A program made the translations under genes and the position numbers. Of a stretch of 64,000 bases of DNA, positions 38,175-45,548 are shown piece by piece (positions within the stretch are counted from its first letter, which is position 1; every line of letters begins with the position of its first letter). The stretch lies in NCBI RefSeq assembly GCF_900112105.1, contig NZ_FOKV01000001.1, positions 1,240,001 through 1,304,000 on the forward strand, in the 5' to 3' direction. The stretch is from Zunongwangia mangrovi. GTDB taxonomy: Bacteria > Bacteroidota > Bacteroidia > Flavobacteriales > Flavobacteriaceae. Under the pieces are notes generated by a model that had not been told where the DNA came from, did no database searches, and saw only the letters and a program-made list of their open reading frames with translations.

Positions 38175-38585
38175 TTAAAGATCTAACGGTATCGTGTATT
38201 TTATAGAAATAGGTTTTCCTGCTTTTTTAGCCGGCGTCATTTTAGGAAGTTTAGCAAGCATTTTTTCTAAGGCCGCTTTTATTCTTGGTTCTTCTGTTTC
38301 GATCGTATCGATCTTTGCCACACCTTTTTTATCGATATGCATTTTTATTGTGGCTTTACCTCGAAGAAAATCCCCAGTATCTTTCCTGGGATATTTATAA
38401 GTAGTTTTTACAAGCTCAAGGAATTTTTGACTAAAGCATTTTTCTTTGTTTTCTGCGGAATCACAACCTGGCCAAACCGCAGCAATTTCTGAAACTTTAA
38501 CTGTATTACCTTCAGTTTTTACGCCTTCCTGTCCAAAGCCTAAAGTGGTGAAAAGAAAGAAAACAATAAGTAGTAGATTTTTCAT
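38175..38585 (-). CDS. Secreted single-domain TonB-C-terminal-like protein (array member 2)
   Basis: 136 residues with a signal peptide (MKNLLLIVFFLFTTLGFGQ). The mature part begins with AVWPGCDSAENKEKCFSQKF, the Cys-pair motif that opens the C-terminal domain of many Bacteroidota TonB proteins. It continues with YKYPRKDTGDFLRGKATIKMHIDKKG, cited here as YPRKDTGDFLRGKATI, and ends PKMTPAKKAGKPISIKYTIPL. The domain is complete but lacks the membrane anchor and periplasm-spanning arm that would make it an energy transducer. It sits 40 bases after its paralogue. Confidence 0.82.
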   Translation of the reverse strand: MKNLLLIVFFLFTTLGFGQEGVKTEGNTVKVSEIAAVWPGCDSAENKEKCFSQKFLELVKTTYKYPRKDTGDFLRGKATIKMHIDKKGVAKIDTIETEEPRIKAALEKMLAKLPKMTPAKKAGKPISIKYTIPLDL

Positions 38586-38624
38586 AAAAACTGAAGGTTA
38601 TTTTATCTAATTTCAGATATAATT

Positions 38625-39002
38625 TTAGAATTTAAACGGAACGGTAAATTCGCGCGCATCGGGTTCTCCCTGAAGTGTTCCCGGTTCCATATTCGGCATT
38701 TTTTCGATCATTTTTTTTGCTGCTTTATTTACCAAAGGTTCGTCACCTTCGATATTTAAAACATTCACTTTGCCTTTTTCATCAACTTCAAACTTGATGG
38801 TCACTTCGCCACGAACATATTCGCCGGCGTCATTTTTAGGATATTCGTAATTTTCTCTAACGTGCTCGCTAAGTTTCTTGTTAAAGCAGGTCTTTACATT
38901 TTTGCTATCCTCACAACCCGGCCAAACTGGCGAAGTTTGCTGCGCCGAAACAGTGGTGATACTTCCAAATACAAAACTTGCTATTAGCAATAAGCTTTTC
39001 AT
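38625..39002 (-). CDS. Secreted single-domain TonB-C-terminal-like protein (array member 1)
   Basis: 125 residues, signal peptide MKSLLLIASFVFGSITTVSAQ. The mature protein starts at once with SPVWPGCEDSKNVKTCFNKK and continues YEYPKNDAGEYVRGEVTIKF, KGKVNVLNIEG and PNMEPGTLQGEPD. It matches member 2 closely, so the two are recent duplicates. It is 29 bases past the thyA stop and may be read from the thyA promoter. The conserved Cys pair, which would meet oxidising periplasm, suggests a disulfide. Role unknown. Confidence 0.82.
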   Translation of the reverse strand: MKSLLLIASFVFGSITTVSAQQTSPVWPGCEDSKNVKTCFNKKLSEHVRENYEYPKNDAGEYVRGEVTIKFEVDEKGKVNVLNIEGDEPLVNKAAKKMIEKMPNMEPGTLQGEPDAREFTVPFKF

Positions 39003-39031
39003 GATTGTTAAAATTTTAAATTAAAGATTTT

Positions 39032-39856
39032 TTAAACCGCAACTTTACCTTTTATGGCTGGATGCGGATCGTAACCCTCTAATTTAAAATCTTCAAAGGA
39101 AAAATCAAAAATATTAGTAATTTCAGGATTTAACTTCATTGTTGGTAGCGCTTTTGGCGTTCTACTTAGTTGAAGTTTTACTTGTTCCATGTGATTGCTG
39201 TAAATATGTACATCACCAAAAGTATGAATAAAATCTCCCGGCTGGTACCCACAAACCTGGGCCATCATCATCGTGAACAAAGCATAAGACGCAATATTAA
39301 AAGGAACGCCTAAAAATACATCGGCACTACGTTGATATAACTGGCAACTTAATTTGCCATCTGCTACATAGAACTGAAAAAATGCATGGCAGGGTGGAAG
39401 CGCAGCTTTGCCGTTGGCTACATTTTCTGAAAATGAAACCGAAGTATTTGGCATTACTGAAGGATTCCACGCAGAAACCAGCATTCTACGGCTATTAGGA
39501 TTGGTCTTTAATGTTTCTATAATTTCTGAAATCTGGTCGATTTCTTCACTATTCCAGTTTCTCCACTGGTGACCATAAACCGGTCCTAGATCGCCATTTT
39601 CATCGGCCCATTCGTTCCAGATCCTAACACCGTTTTCTTGTAGATATTTAACGTTAGTATCACCTTTTAAAAACCAAAGCAATTCGTAGATTATCGATTT
39701 TAGATGCACTTTTTTGGTAGTGACCATAGGGAAGCCTGCGCTTAGATCGAAACGCATCTGGTAACCAAAAACACTTTTAGTTCCTGTGCCGGTGCGATCT
39801 CCTTTTTCAGCTCCGTTATCTAATATGTGCTGTAATAAGTCGTGATATTGCTTCAT
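39032..39856 (-). CDS. thyA: Thymidylate synthase
   Basis: 274 residues. The enzyme methylates dUMP to dTMP with methylene-tetrahydrofolate, producing dihydrofolate for FolA. The catalytic C156 is in [18 protein letters not shown] near the N-terminus and the dUMP-binding [19 protein letters not shown] (cited here as [12 protein letters not shown]) are intact. Length is that of the short E. coli-like form. It is separated from the nucleoside-transporter gene upstream by a terminator. Cytoplasmic. Confidence 0.98.
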   Translation of the reverse strand: MKQYHDLLQHILDNGAEKGDRTGTGTKSVFGYQMRFDLSAGFPMVTTKKVHLKSIIYELLWFLKGDTNVKYLQENGVRIWNEWADENGDLGPVYGHQWRNWNSEEIDQISEIIETLKTNPNSRRMLVSAWNPSVMPNTSVSFSENVANGKAALPPCHAFFQFYVADGKLSCQLYQRSADVFLGVPFNIASYALFTMMMAQVCGYQPGDFIHTFGDVHIYSNHMEQVKLQLSRTPKALPTMKLNPEITNIFDFSFEDFKLEGYDPHPAIKGKVAV

Positions 39857-39941
39857 AATTCTGCTGCCCTTTTTATCTAGAATACTAATAATTGAATGCT
39901 AAAATAGATAATATGTTCTAAATCTTTGATTCAATATGCAT

Positions 39942-39978
39942 AAAAAAAGGTGTAGCCTAAAACCGCTACACCTTTTTT
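39942..39978 (-). terminator. Intrinsic terminator of the nucleoside-transporter gene
   Basis: AAAAGGTGTAGC and GCTACACCTTTT pair perfectly around CTAAAACC. A T run follows on the minus strand, 24 bases past the stop codon. Confidence 0.93.
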
Positions 39979-40001
39979 GTTATTCTTAAAATTAATATTT
40001 T

Positions 40002-41699
40002 TTAGCCGATGATCATACCTGCGATTGTTGCAGAAAGTAAAGAAGCTAAAGTTCCCCCTATTACTGCTTTTATACCAAATTCAGATAAGTTTTTACGCTG
40101 TCCTGGCGCTAAAGAGCCAATTCCTCCAAGCTGAATACCTATCGAAGCAAAATTTGCAAATCCACATAACATATAGGTTGCCATAATGATCGATTTTTGA
40201 TAGGTTAGACTTAATGCTGTCGCGGGATTTTTAAGTTCTGCTAACTGGATATATCCAACAAATTCACTTGCTGCCAGTTTAATCCCCAGTAACTGTCCCA
40301 TTAGCATCATATCTTCTTTAGCAACACCAATAAGCCACATTAATGGAGCGAAAACAGTACCTAAAACCGCTTCTATAGAAAATGTTTGATATGGGGTGTT
40401 TGCTGCTAAAAAGTCATTTAAATGAGTGAACTCACCAATTTTTGCAAAACCATAGTTAAGCATTGCAATTAAAGCAACAAAAACTAATAGCATGGCCCCA
40501 ACGTTGGCTGCAAGTTTTAAACCTTCAGTAGTACCAATAGCGATCGCATCTAATACGTTAGATCCTATTTTTTCTGAAGAAACCTCTACATCAGTATTAA
40601 TTTTTTCCTGCTGCGGGTATAGTATTTTTGAAATTACAATGGCTCCCGGTGCTGCCATTACAGAAGCTGCTAATAAATGTTTGGCAAATTCTAATCGAGC
40701 AACAGGATCGTCACCACCTAAAAAGCCAATGTATGCTGCTAAAACTCCACCTGCTACAGTTGCCATTCCACCGATCATTACCAATAAGATTTCAGAACGC
40801 GTCATACGCTCTAAGTAAGCTTTGATCATTAAGGGAGCTTCGGTTTGGCCTAAGAAAATATTTCCGGCAACGTTTAAACTTTCAGCTCCAGATATTCCTA
40901 GAAGTTTGGTTAAAACCATAGCAAAAACTCTAACTACTACCTGTATAATTCCGTAGTAAAAAAGAATAGAAGTTAGTGCTGAAAAGAAAATTATGGTTGG
41001 TAATACCTGGAATAAAAAGATATAGCCAAAACTCGACGTATCCATTAATCCACCTAAAAGGAATTCACTACCTGCGGCTGTAAATTCCAGGATTTTAACG
41101 AAGATTTTTCCAACAAATTCGAAGGTAGATTTTACCCAGTTTATTTTTAAAACTCCGTAAGCCAGTAATAATTGCATCCCCAGACCAATACCTACTGTTT
41201 TCCAGTTGATGGCTTTACGCTTACTACTAAATAAAAATGCAAGAAGTATAAGAGAGAACATTCCTAAGATTCCGCGTAAGATACCTGTAGTTGTAATTCC
41301 CTGATTAGGGATGATCTTTTTTGCGGTTTTAGCCGGGATAACTTCGGCGATCTTAGGTTGATGTGCTTTTAAATCGATGCCATTTTTACCGCTTTTAAGC
41401 ACCATAGAAGAGTCTGATAATTTGGTGACTCTGTAGTTTTCCATTGCTCTGTTGGGCCTGGTATAAAAAAGAACCAGAATATCGTTTTGATACATATAGT
41501 CACCACGAGCCAGAGTATCATTTTCTTTAGAGAAGCTAAATCTTCCTTTGTTTATGGTGAGTATACTTTCTGGCTTAAAGATGTCTCCAGAAATGCTGTC
41601 TACATTAGTTTCGATCTTCCAGCTTTTCGTAATACTTTGAGCTTGCAGTAAAGGGAAGCTAAAAAGCATTAAAAAAAGAAGGCATAGTAATCTCTTCAT
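40002..41699 (-). CDS. CNT (NupC-like) nucleoside transporter with an extra exported N-terminal domain
   Basis: 565 residues, about 150 more than E. coli NupC. Residues 1-20 are a signal peptide (LLFLMLFSFPLLQAQ). About 21-115 form a small beta-rich domain (SWKIETNVDSISGDIF, GDYMYQNDILVLFYTRP) resembling lipocalin-like modules. Membrane helices start near 140. The transporter core is typical: GQTEAPLMIKAYLERMTRSEI and GFANFASIGIQLGGIGSLAPGQR, both involved in nucleoside and sodium binding. CNT proteins bring nucleosides in with sodium or protons. It follows the bifunctional-nuclease gene by 15 bases. The extra domain would face the periplasm and may bind ligand or a partner. Confidence 0.9.
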   Translation of the reverse strand: MKRLLCLLFLMLFSFPLLQAQSITKSWKIETNVDSISGDIFKPESILTINKGRFSFSKENDTLARGDYMYQNDILVLFYTRPNRAMENYRVTKLSDSSMVLKSGKNGIDLKAHQPKIAEVIPAKTAKKIIPNQGITTTGILRGILGMFSLILLAFLFSSKRKAINWKTVGIGLGMQLLLAYGVLKINWVKSTFEFVGKIFVKILEFTAAGSEFLLGGLMDTSSFGYIFLFQVLPTIIFFSALTSILFYYGIIQVVVRVFAMVLTKLLGISGAESLNVAGNIFLGQTEAPLMIKAYLERMTRSEILLVMIGGMATVAGGVLAAYIGFLGGDDPVARLEFAKHLLAASVMAAPGAIVISKILYPQQEKINTDVEVSSEKIGSNVLDAIAIGTTEGLKLAANVGAMLLVFVALIAMLNYGFAKIGEFTHLNDFLAANTPYQTFSIEAVLGTVFAPLMWLIGVAKEDMMLMGQLLGIKLAASEFVGYIQLAELKNPATALSLTYQKSIIMATYMLCGFANFASIGIQLGGIGSLAPGQRKNLSEFGIKAVIGGTLASLLSATIAGMIIG

Positions 41700-41714
41700 A
41701 TTTAAAAAGGGGTA

Positions 41715-42338
41715 TTAATGTCTTTTAGAGATTTCGTCTCTAAGTCTGGCTGCTTTTTCGTAATCTTCGTTTTGAACAGCCTGGGATAATAAACTTTCCA
41801 GTTCGCTTAAAGATAACTTTTTATAGTTATTATCTTCTTTAGAAATTTCAATATCGTCTGTTAGAAGCTCTTCAGAAATAATCTCTTCCTGGTTTTCTTC
41901 TTTTTCTTTTTGTTGCTGGTCTTCACCCTGAAGGTAAATTCCGGCTTTTTCGAGGATATTTTTATAGGTAAAGATTGGGGCATCAAACCTTAAAGCTAAT
42001 GCAATGGCATCGCTTGTACGGGCATCGATGATCTCTTCGATCTTATCTCTCTCACATATAAGACTGGAGTAAAATACACCATCTACAAGTTTATGGATAA
42101 TTACCTGTTTTACTGTGATATCGAATCGATCTGAAAAGTTTTTGAATAGATCATGCGTTAGCGGTCTTGGTGGGCGTATTTCTTTTTCGAGCGCAATCGC
42201 TATGGATTGAGCTTCGAATGCACCAATTACAATGGGTAATTTTCTATCACCACCAACTTCACTTAATATAAGAGCGTATGCTCCATTTTGGGTTTGACTG
42301 TAAGATATTCCTTTGATATTCAGACGCACTAAACTCAT
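41715..42338 (-). CDS. Bifunctional nuclease-family protein (DUF151) with C-terminal UvrB/UvrC motif
   Basis: 207 residues. The BFN domain spans about 1-140 (LPIVIGAFEAQSIAIALE, RPLTHDLFKNF, ARTSDAIALALRFDAPI). An acidic Gln/Glu linker (about 140-170) leads to a UvrB/UvrC-type helical hairpin (LESLLSQAVQNEDYEKAARLRDEI). Such proteins are common in Bacteroidota, and nuclease activity has been shown only for distant members. The UVR motif suggests docking to another protein. It is the first gene of a pair with the nucleoside transporter, which raises a link to nucleotide recycling. Confidence 0.9.
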   Translation of the reverse strand: MSLVRLNIKGISYSQTQNGAYALILSEVGGDRKLPIVIGAFEAQSIAIALEKEIRPPRPLTHDLFKNFSDRFDITVKQVIIHKLVDGVFYSSLICERDKIEEIIDARTSDAIALALRFDAPIFTYKNILEKAGIYLQGEDQQQKEKEENQEEIISEELLTDDIEISKEDNNYKKLSLSELESLLSQAVQNEDYEKAARLRDEISKRH

Positions 42339-42350
42339 ATTCCATAAATT

Positions 42351-42400
42351 AAAAAAGGCTGTCTAAATAGAGCATTTTACCAAATTTAGACAGCCCTTTT
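42351..42400 (-). terminator. Intrinsic terminator of etfA
   Basis: GGCTGTCTAAA (42357-42367) pairs with TTTAGACAGCC (42385-42395), with a T run following on the minus strand. It lies between etfA and the BFN gene. Confidence 0.9.
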
Positions 42401-42421
42401 AAGGGGCACAAGTTATAAAAT

Positions 42422-43390
42422 TTATGCATTTTTAGCCTTAAATTCCTTCAATTTTTCATTTAGCTTAGGAACAATTTCAAATGCATCGCCAACAACTCCA
42501 TAATCTGCAGCTTTAAAGAAAGGTGCTTCTGGATCGTTGTTAATCACCACTTTCGTTTTGGCAGCATTGATCCCTGCTAAATGCTGTATCGCTCCAGAGA
42601 TACCTACTGCAATATAAAGATTAGAGGCTACTGGTTTACCAGTTTGCCCAACGTGTTCGCTGTGCGGTCTCCATCCCATATCACTTACTGGTTTAGAGCA
42701 AGCTGTCGCTGCACCAAGAATATCTGCCATTTCTTCGATCATTCCCCAGTTTTCTGGACCTTTTAATCCACGGCCACCAGAAACAACAACTTCTGCATCG
42801 GCAATTGTTACTTTGTCTTTTGCTTTGTCCACAGATTCTACGTTTACCGTAAAATCTTCGGCTGAAAGTTGAGGTTCAAATGCTTCTGAAGCTGCTGCGC
42901 CTTCACTTTCTTTAAGTCCGAATGCATTTTTGGAAAGCCCTACAACTTTTACTTCCGTAGAAATTTCAGTAAAATTGAAAGCTTTATTTGTGAAAGCTGT
43001 TCTTTTCACTTGAAATGGAGAAGTACTCTCTGGAAGTGCAACTACGTTTGAAGCATAACCAGCTTCTAACTGCACGGCCACAAGCGGTGCGATATATTTT
43101 CCGTTAGCAGACTGGTCTAAAACGACTACTTTAGATGATTCTTTTTCAGCAGCCTGTTTAATCGCATCAGCATAAGCTTCAGCATTAAAATTCTTTAATT
43201 TATCGCTGCTTACACTTAAAACCTTATCTACACCATATTTACCAAGCTCGCTGGTATCTTCAGCATTAAAAACAATAGCGGTAAGGCTAGTGCTCATAGC
43301 TTCAGCGATACCTTTTGCGTAAGAAGCAGCCTCTAGCGCTCCTTTTTTAAATTTTCCGTCTTCTGATTCTGTATATACTAAAACTGACAT
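42422..43390 (-). CDS. etfA: Electron transfer flavoprotein alpha subunit
   Basis: 322 residues. EtfA binds FAD and, with EtfB, carries electrons from acyl-CoA dehydrogenases to the quinone pool. The FAD-binding C-terminal half is clear: VVSGGRGLKGPENW, PVSDMGWRPHSEHVGQTGKPVASNLYIAVGISGAIQHLAG (cited as HVGQTGKPV and VGISGAIQHLAG) and INNDPEAPFFKAADYGVVGD. The N-terminal half has the adenine-nucleotide alpha-hydrolase-like fold. It is the second gene of etfB-etfA, with a 60-base gap and a terminator behind it. Confidence 0.97.
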   Translation of the reverse strand: MSVLVYTESEDGKFKKGALEAASYAKGIAEAMSTSLTAIVFNAEDTSELGKYGVDKVLSVSSDKLKNFNAEAYADAIKQAAEKESSKVVVLDQSANGKYIAPLVAVQLEAGYASNVVALPESTSPFQVKRTAFTNKAFNFTEISTEVKVVGLSKNAFGLKESEGAAASEAFEPQLSAEDFTVNVESVDKAKDKVTIADAEVVVSGGRGLKGPENWGMIEEMADILGAATACSKPVSDMGWRPHSEHVGQTGKPVASNLYIAVGISGAIQHLAGINAAKTKVVINNDPEAPFFKAADYGVVGDAFEIVPKLNEKLKEFKAKNA

Positions 43391-43450
43391 TCTTTAAATT
43401 TTAATTAGATTAAAAACCTTTGTTGAAAATCGATAAAATCGGCTTGAGTT

Positions 43451-44197
43451 TTAAATAACTTTAGCCTCATTATGCAATAGATCGATCAATTGATCCAAAT
43501 TCTCTGGATCTATTAATTTTACATCACCTTTTGGTGCTGGTTTTTCAAATTTCACTGCTTTTGTAGCAGCTTCAGCTCCACTAGGTTCTACAACATTTAA
43601 AGGTTTTTTACGCGCCTGCATGATACCTCTCATATTAGGTATTTTAAGGTCACTTTCTTCTACGATTCCTTTTTGCCCGCCAATTACTAAAGGAAGACTT
43701 GCCGTTAAAGTTTCTTTACCACCATCGATTTCACGAATGGCAGTTGCCTTAACACCTTCAACTTCTAGACCTATACAGGTATTTATAAAGTTGGCTTTTA
43801 GCATCCCGGCAAGTAAACCAGGTACCATGCCGCCATTGTAATCTATAGATTCTCTTCCGCAGATAATAAGGTCGTAATTTCCTTCACCTGCAACTTTTGC
43901 CAATTCTTTAGCTACCTGAAAACCATCTGTAGGAATAGTGTTAATTCTAATAGCTGTATCTGCGCCAATAGCCAGGGCCTTACGCAAGGTAGGCTCGGTT
44001 TCTGGGCCACCAACATTTATAATATCTACGCTGGCTCCCTGCTTTTCTTTAAACCACATAGCACGGGTTAAACCAAACTCATCATTGGGATTTATAACAA
44101 ATTGAACTCCGTTAGTGTCAAACTTACTGTCACCTTCGGTAAAGTTAATTTTTGAGGTTGTATCAGGAACATGGCTAATACACACTAATATCTTCAT
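43451..44197 (-). CDS. etfB: Electron transfer flavoprotein beta subunit
   Basis: 248 residues. This is the partner of EtfA, and in the classical type it holds AMP. Typical segments are ISHVPDTTSKINF at the start, VINPNDEFGLTRAMWFKE, LAIGADTAIRI and the family signature IREIDGGKETLTASLPLVIGGQKG (cited as REIDGGKETLTASLPLV). It is the first gene of the operon, divergent from pdhB. The 311-base gap between them must carry both promoters. Confidence 0.97.
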   Translation of the reverse strand: MKILVCISHVPDTTSKINFTEGDSKFDTNGVQFVINPNDEFGLTRAMWFKEKQGASVDIINVGGPETEPTLRKALAIGADTAIRINTIPTDGFQVAKELAKVAGEGNYDLIICGRESIDYNGGMVPGLLAGMLKANFINTCIGLEVEGVKATAIREIDGGKETLTASLPLVIGGQKGIVEESDLKIPNMRGIMQARKKPLNVVEPSGAEAATKAVKFEKPAPKGDVKLIDPENLDQLIDLLHNEAKVI

Positions 44198-44508
44198 ATT
44201 TGTAGTTCTTTTTTTATTAAACGATATGTTTACGAAGTTACATAAATAAATTAGAAAATACTATGCGTGCATAATAAAAATATCATAAAAATTTGCTCAG
44301 TATTTGCGTTAAGCTTAAAAATCGACGTTTTTGATGAGTTTTTGATAATAAAATAGCTGGTTTTTTGATGATATAGTCGCTGTGTAGTGCTATGAATTAT
44401 TTAAGTTTTTTTAGAAGGTAAATTTTTAATGGTTTATGTGGTAAAAACTTTATCTAATTACTATTTTTGTGTTCCTATAAGACATAAAAATTAATATCAA
44501 GAACTATA
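44198..44508. other. Divergent intergenic region between etfB and pdhB
   Basis: 311 very AT-rich bases. On the plus strand TATTTTTG at 44462-44469 matches TAnnTTTG and lies 40 bases before the pdhB start, but no TTG is found at the expected distance, so this is a weak promoter call. No coding frame, hairpin or repeat was noticed. Confidence 0.4.
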
Positions 44509-45486
44509 ATGAAGACAATTCAATTTAGGGAAGCCGTTCAACAGGCTATGAGCGAAGAAATGCGCAAAGATGAGTCCATTTATTTAATGGGTGAAGAAGT
44601 AGCCGAATATAACGGTGCATATAAAGCTTCTAAGGGAATGTTGGACGAGTTTGGACCAGATCGAGTTATCGATACTCCAATTTCTGAGCTTGGATTCTCA
44701 GGGATAGGTATTGGTAGTGCTATGAATGGTAACCGTCCTATTATAGAGTTCATGACCTTTAACTTTTCCCTTGTTGGAATAGATCAAATTATAAACAACG
44801 CAGCTAAAATTCGCCAAATGAGTGGTGGGCAATTTAATTGTCCTATTGTATTTAGAGGGCCAACAGCTTCTGCTGGTCAGCTTGGTGCAACACACTCACA
44901 GGCTTTTGAAAGCTGGTATGCAAACTGCCCTGGTTTAAAAGTAATCGTTCCTTCTAATCCTTACGATGCAAAAGGACTTTTAAAATCAGCAATTAGAGAT
45001 GACGATCCTGTTATCTTTATGGAAAGTGAGCAAATGTATGGTGATAAAGGTGAAGTGCCAGAGGAAGAGTATGTAATCGAAATTGGTAAAGCCGATATTA
45101 AACGTGAAGGTACAGATGTAACGATCGTTTCTTTTGGTAAGATCATTAAAGAAGCTTACAAAGCTGCAGATGAGTTAGAAAAAGAAGGAATTTCTGCGGA
45201 AGTGATCGATCTTAGAACTATTCGTCCTATGGATCATGCTACCATTATCGAGTCTGTAAAGAAAACAAACCGTTTGGTGATTCTTGAAGAAGCATGGCCA
45301 TTTGGAAACATTTCTACAGAAATCACTTATCAGGTACAGGAACAAGCTTTCGATTTTCTTGATGCACCAATCATCAAAATAAACACAGCAGATACTCCGG
45401 CTCCTTATTCTCCAGTTCTTCTTAAGGAATGGTTGCCTAATAGTGAAGATGTTGTTAAAGCTGTAAAAAAGGTAATGTACAAGTAA
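44509..45486 (+). CDS. pdhB: Pyruvate dehydrogenase E1 component, beta subunit
   Basis: 325 residues. E1 decarboxylates pyruvate with thiamine diphosphate and passes the acetyl group to lipoyl E2. The N-terminus (FREAVQQAMSEEM, YLMGEEVAEYNGAYKASKG) holds the conserved Glu that activates thiamine. TPISELGFSGIGIGSAM and the C-terminal transketolase domain (VSFGKIIKEAYKAADELEKEG, IDLRTIRPMD) are complete. The E1 alpha and E2 genes are not adjacent; split pdh genes are common in Flavobacteriaceae. A branched-chain 2-oxoacid E1 beta is the alternative, but the sequence reads as the pyruvate type. Confidence 0.93.
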   Translation: MKTIQFREAVQQAMSEEMRKDESIYLMGEEVAEYNGAYKASKGMLDEFGPDRVIDTPISELGFSGIGIGSAMNGNRPIIEFMTFNFSLVGIDQIINNAAKIRQMSGGQFNCPIVFRGPTASAGQLGATHSQAFESWYANCPGLKVIVPSNPYDAKGLLKSAIRDDDPVIFMESEQMYGDKGEVPEEEYVIEIGKADIKREGTDVTIVSFGKIIKEAYKAADELEKEGISAEVIDLRTIRPMDHATIIESVKKTNRLVILEEAWPFGNISTEITYQVQEQAFDFLDAPIIKINTADTPAPYSPVLLKEWLPNSEDVVKAVKKVMYK

Positions 45487-45497
45487 TTCAGATAAAC

Positions 45498-45505
45498 TAT
45501 ATTTG
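45498..45505 (+). promoter_or_regulatory. Candidate -7 box TATATTTG abutting the pdhB terminator
   Basis: It matches TAnnTTTG exactly and ends one base before the terminator stem starts. It would begin transcription inside the stem and serve the DUF5686 gene at 45549. The -33 part is poor (ATG, 20 bases up). Confidence 0.38.
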
Positions 45506-45539
45506 ACCCCTCATCCCCTCAAAGATGAGGGGTTTTTTG
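45506..45539 (+). terminator. Intrinsic terminator of pdhB
   Basis: ACCCCTCATC (45506-45515) and GATGAGGGGT (45524-45533) pair perfectly around CCCTCAAA, followed by TTTTTTG. Confidence 0.95.
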
Positions 45540-45548
45540 TTTATCTTT

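Noticed and set aside
45525-45548. Earlier ATG for the DUF5686 gene
   Set aside because: It lies in the terminator stem and would place a charged extension before a clean signal peptide at 45549.
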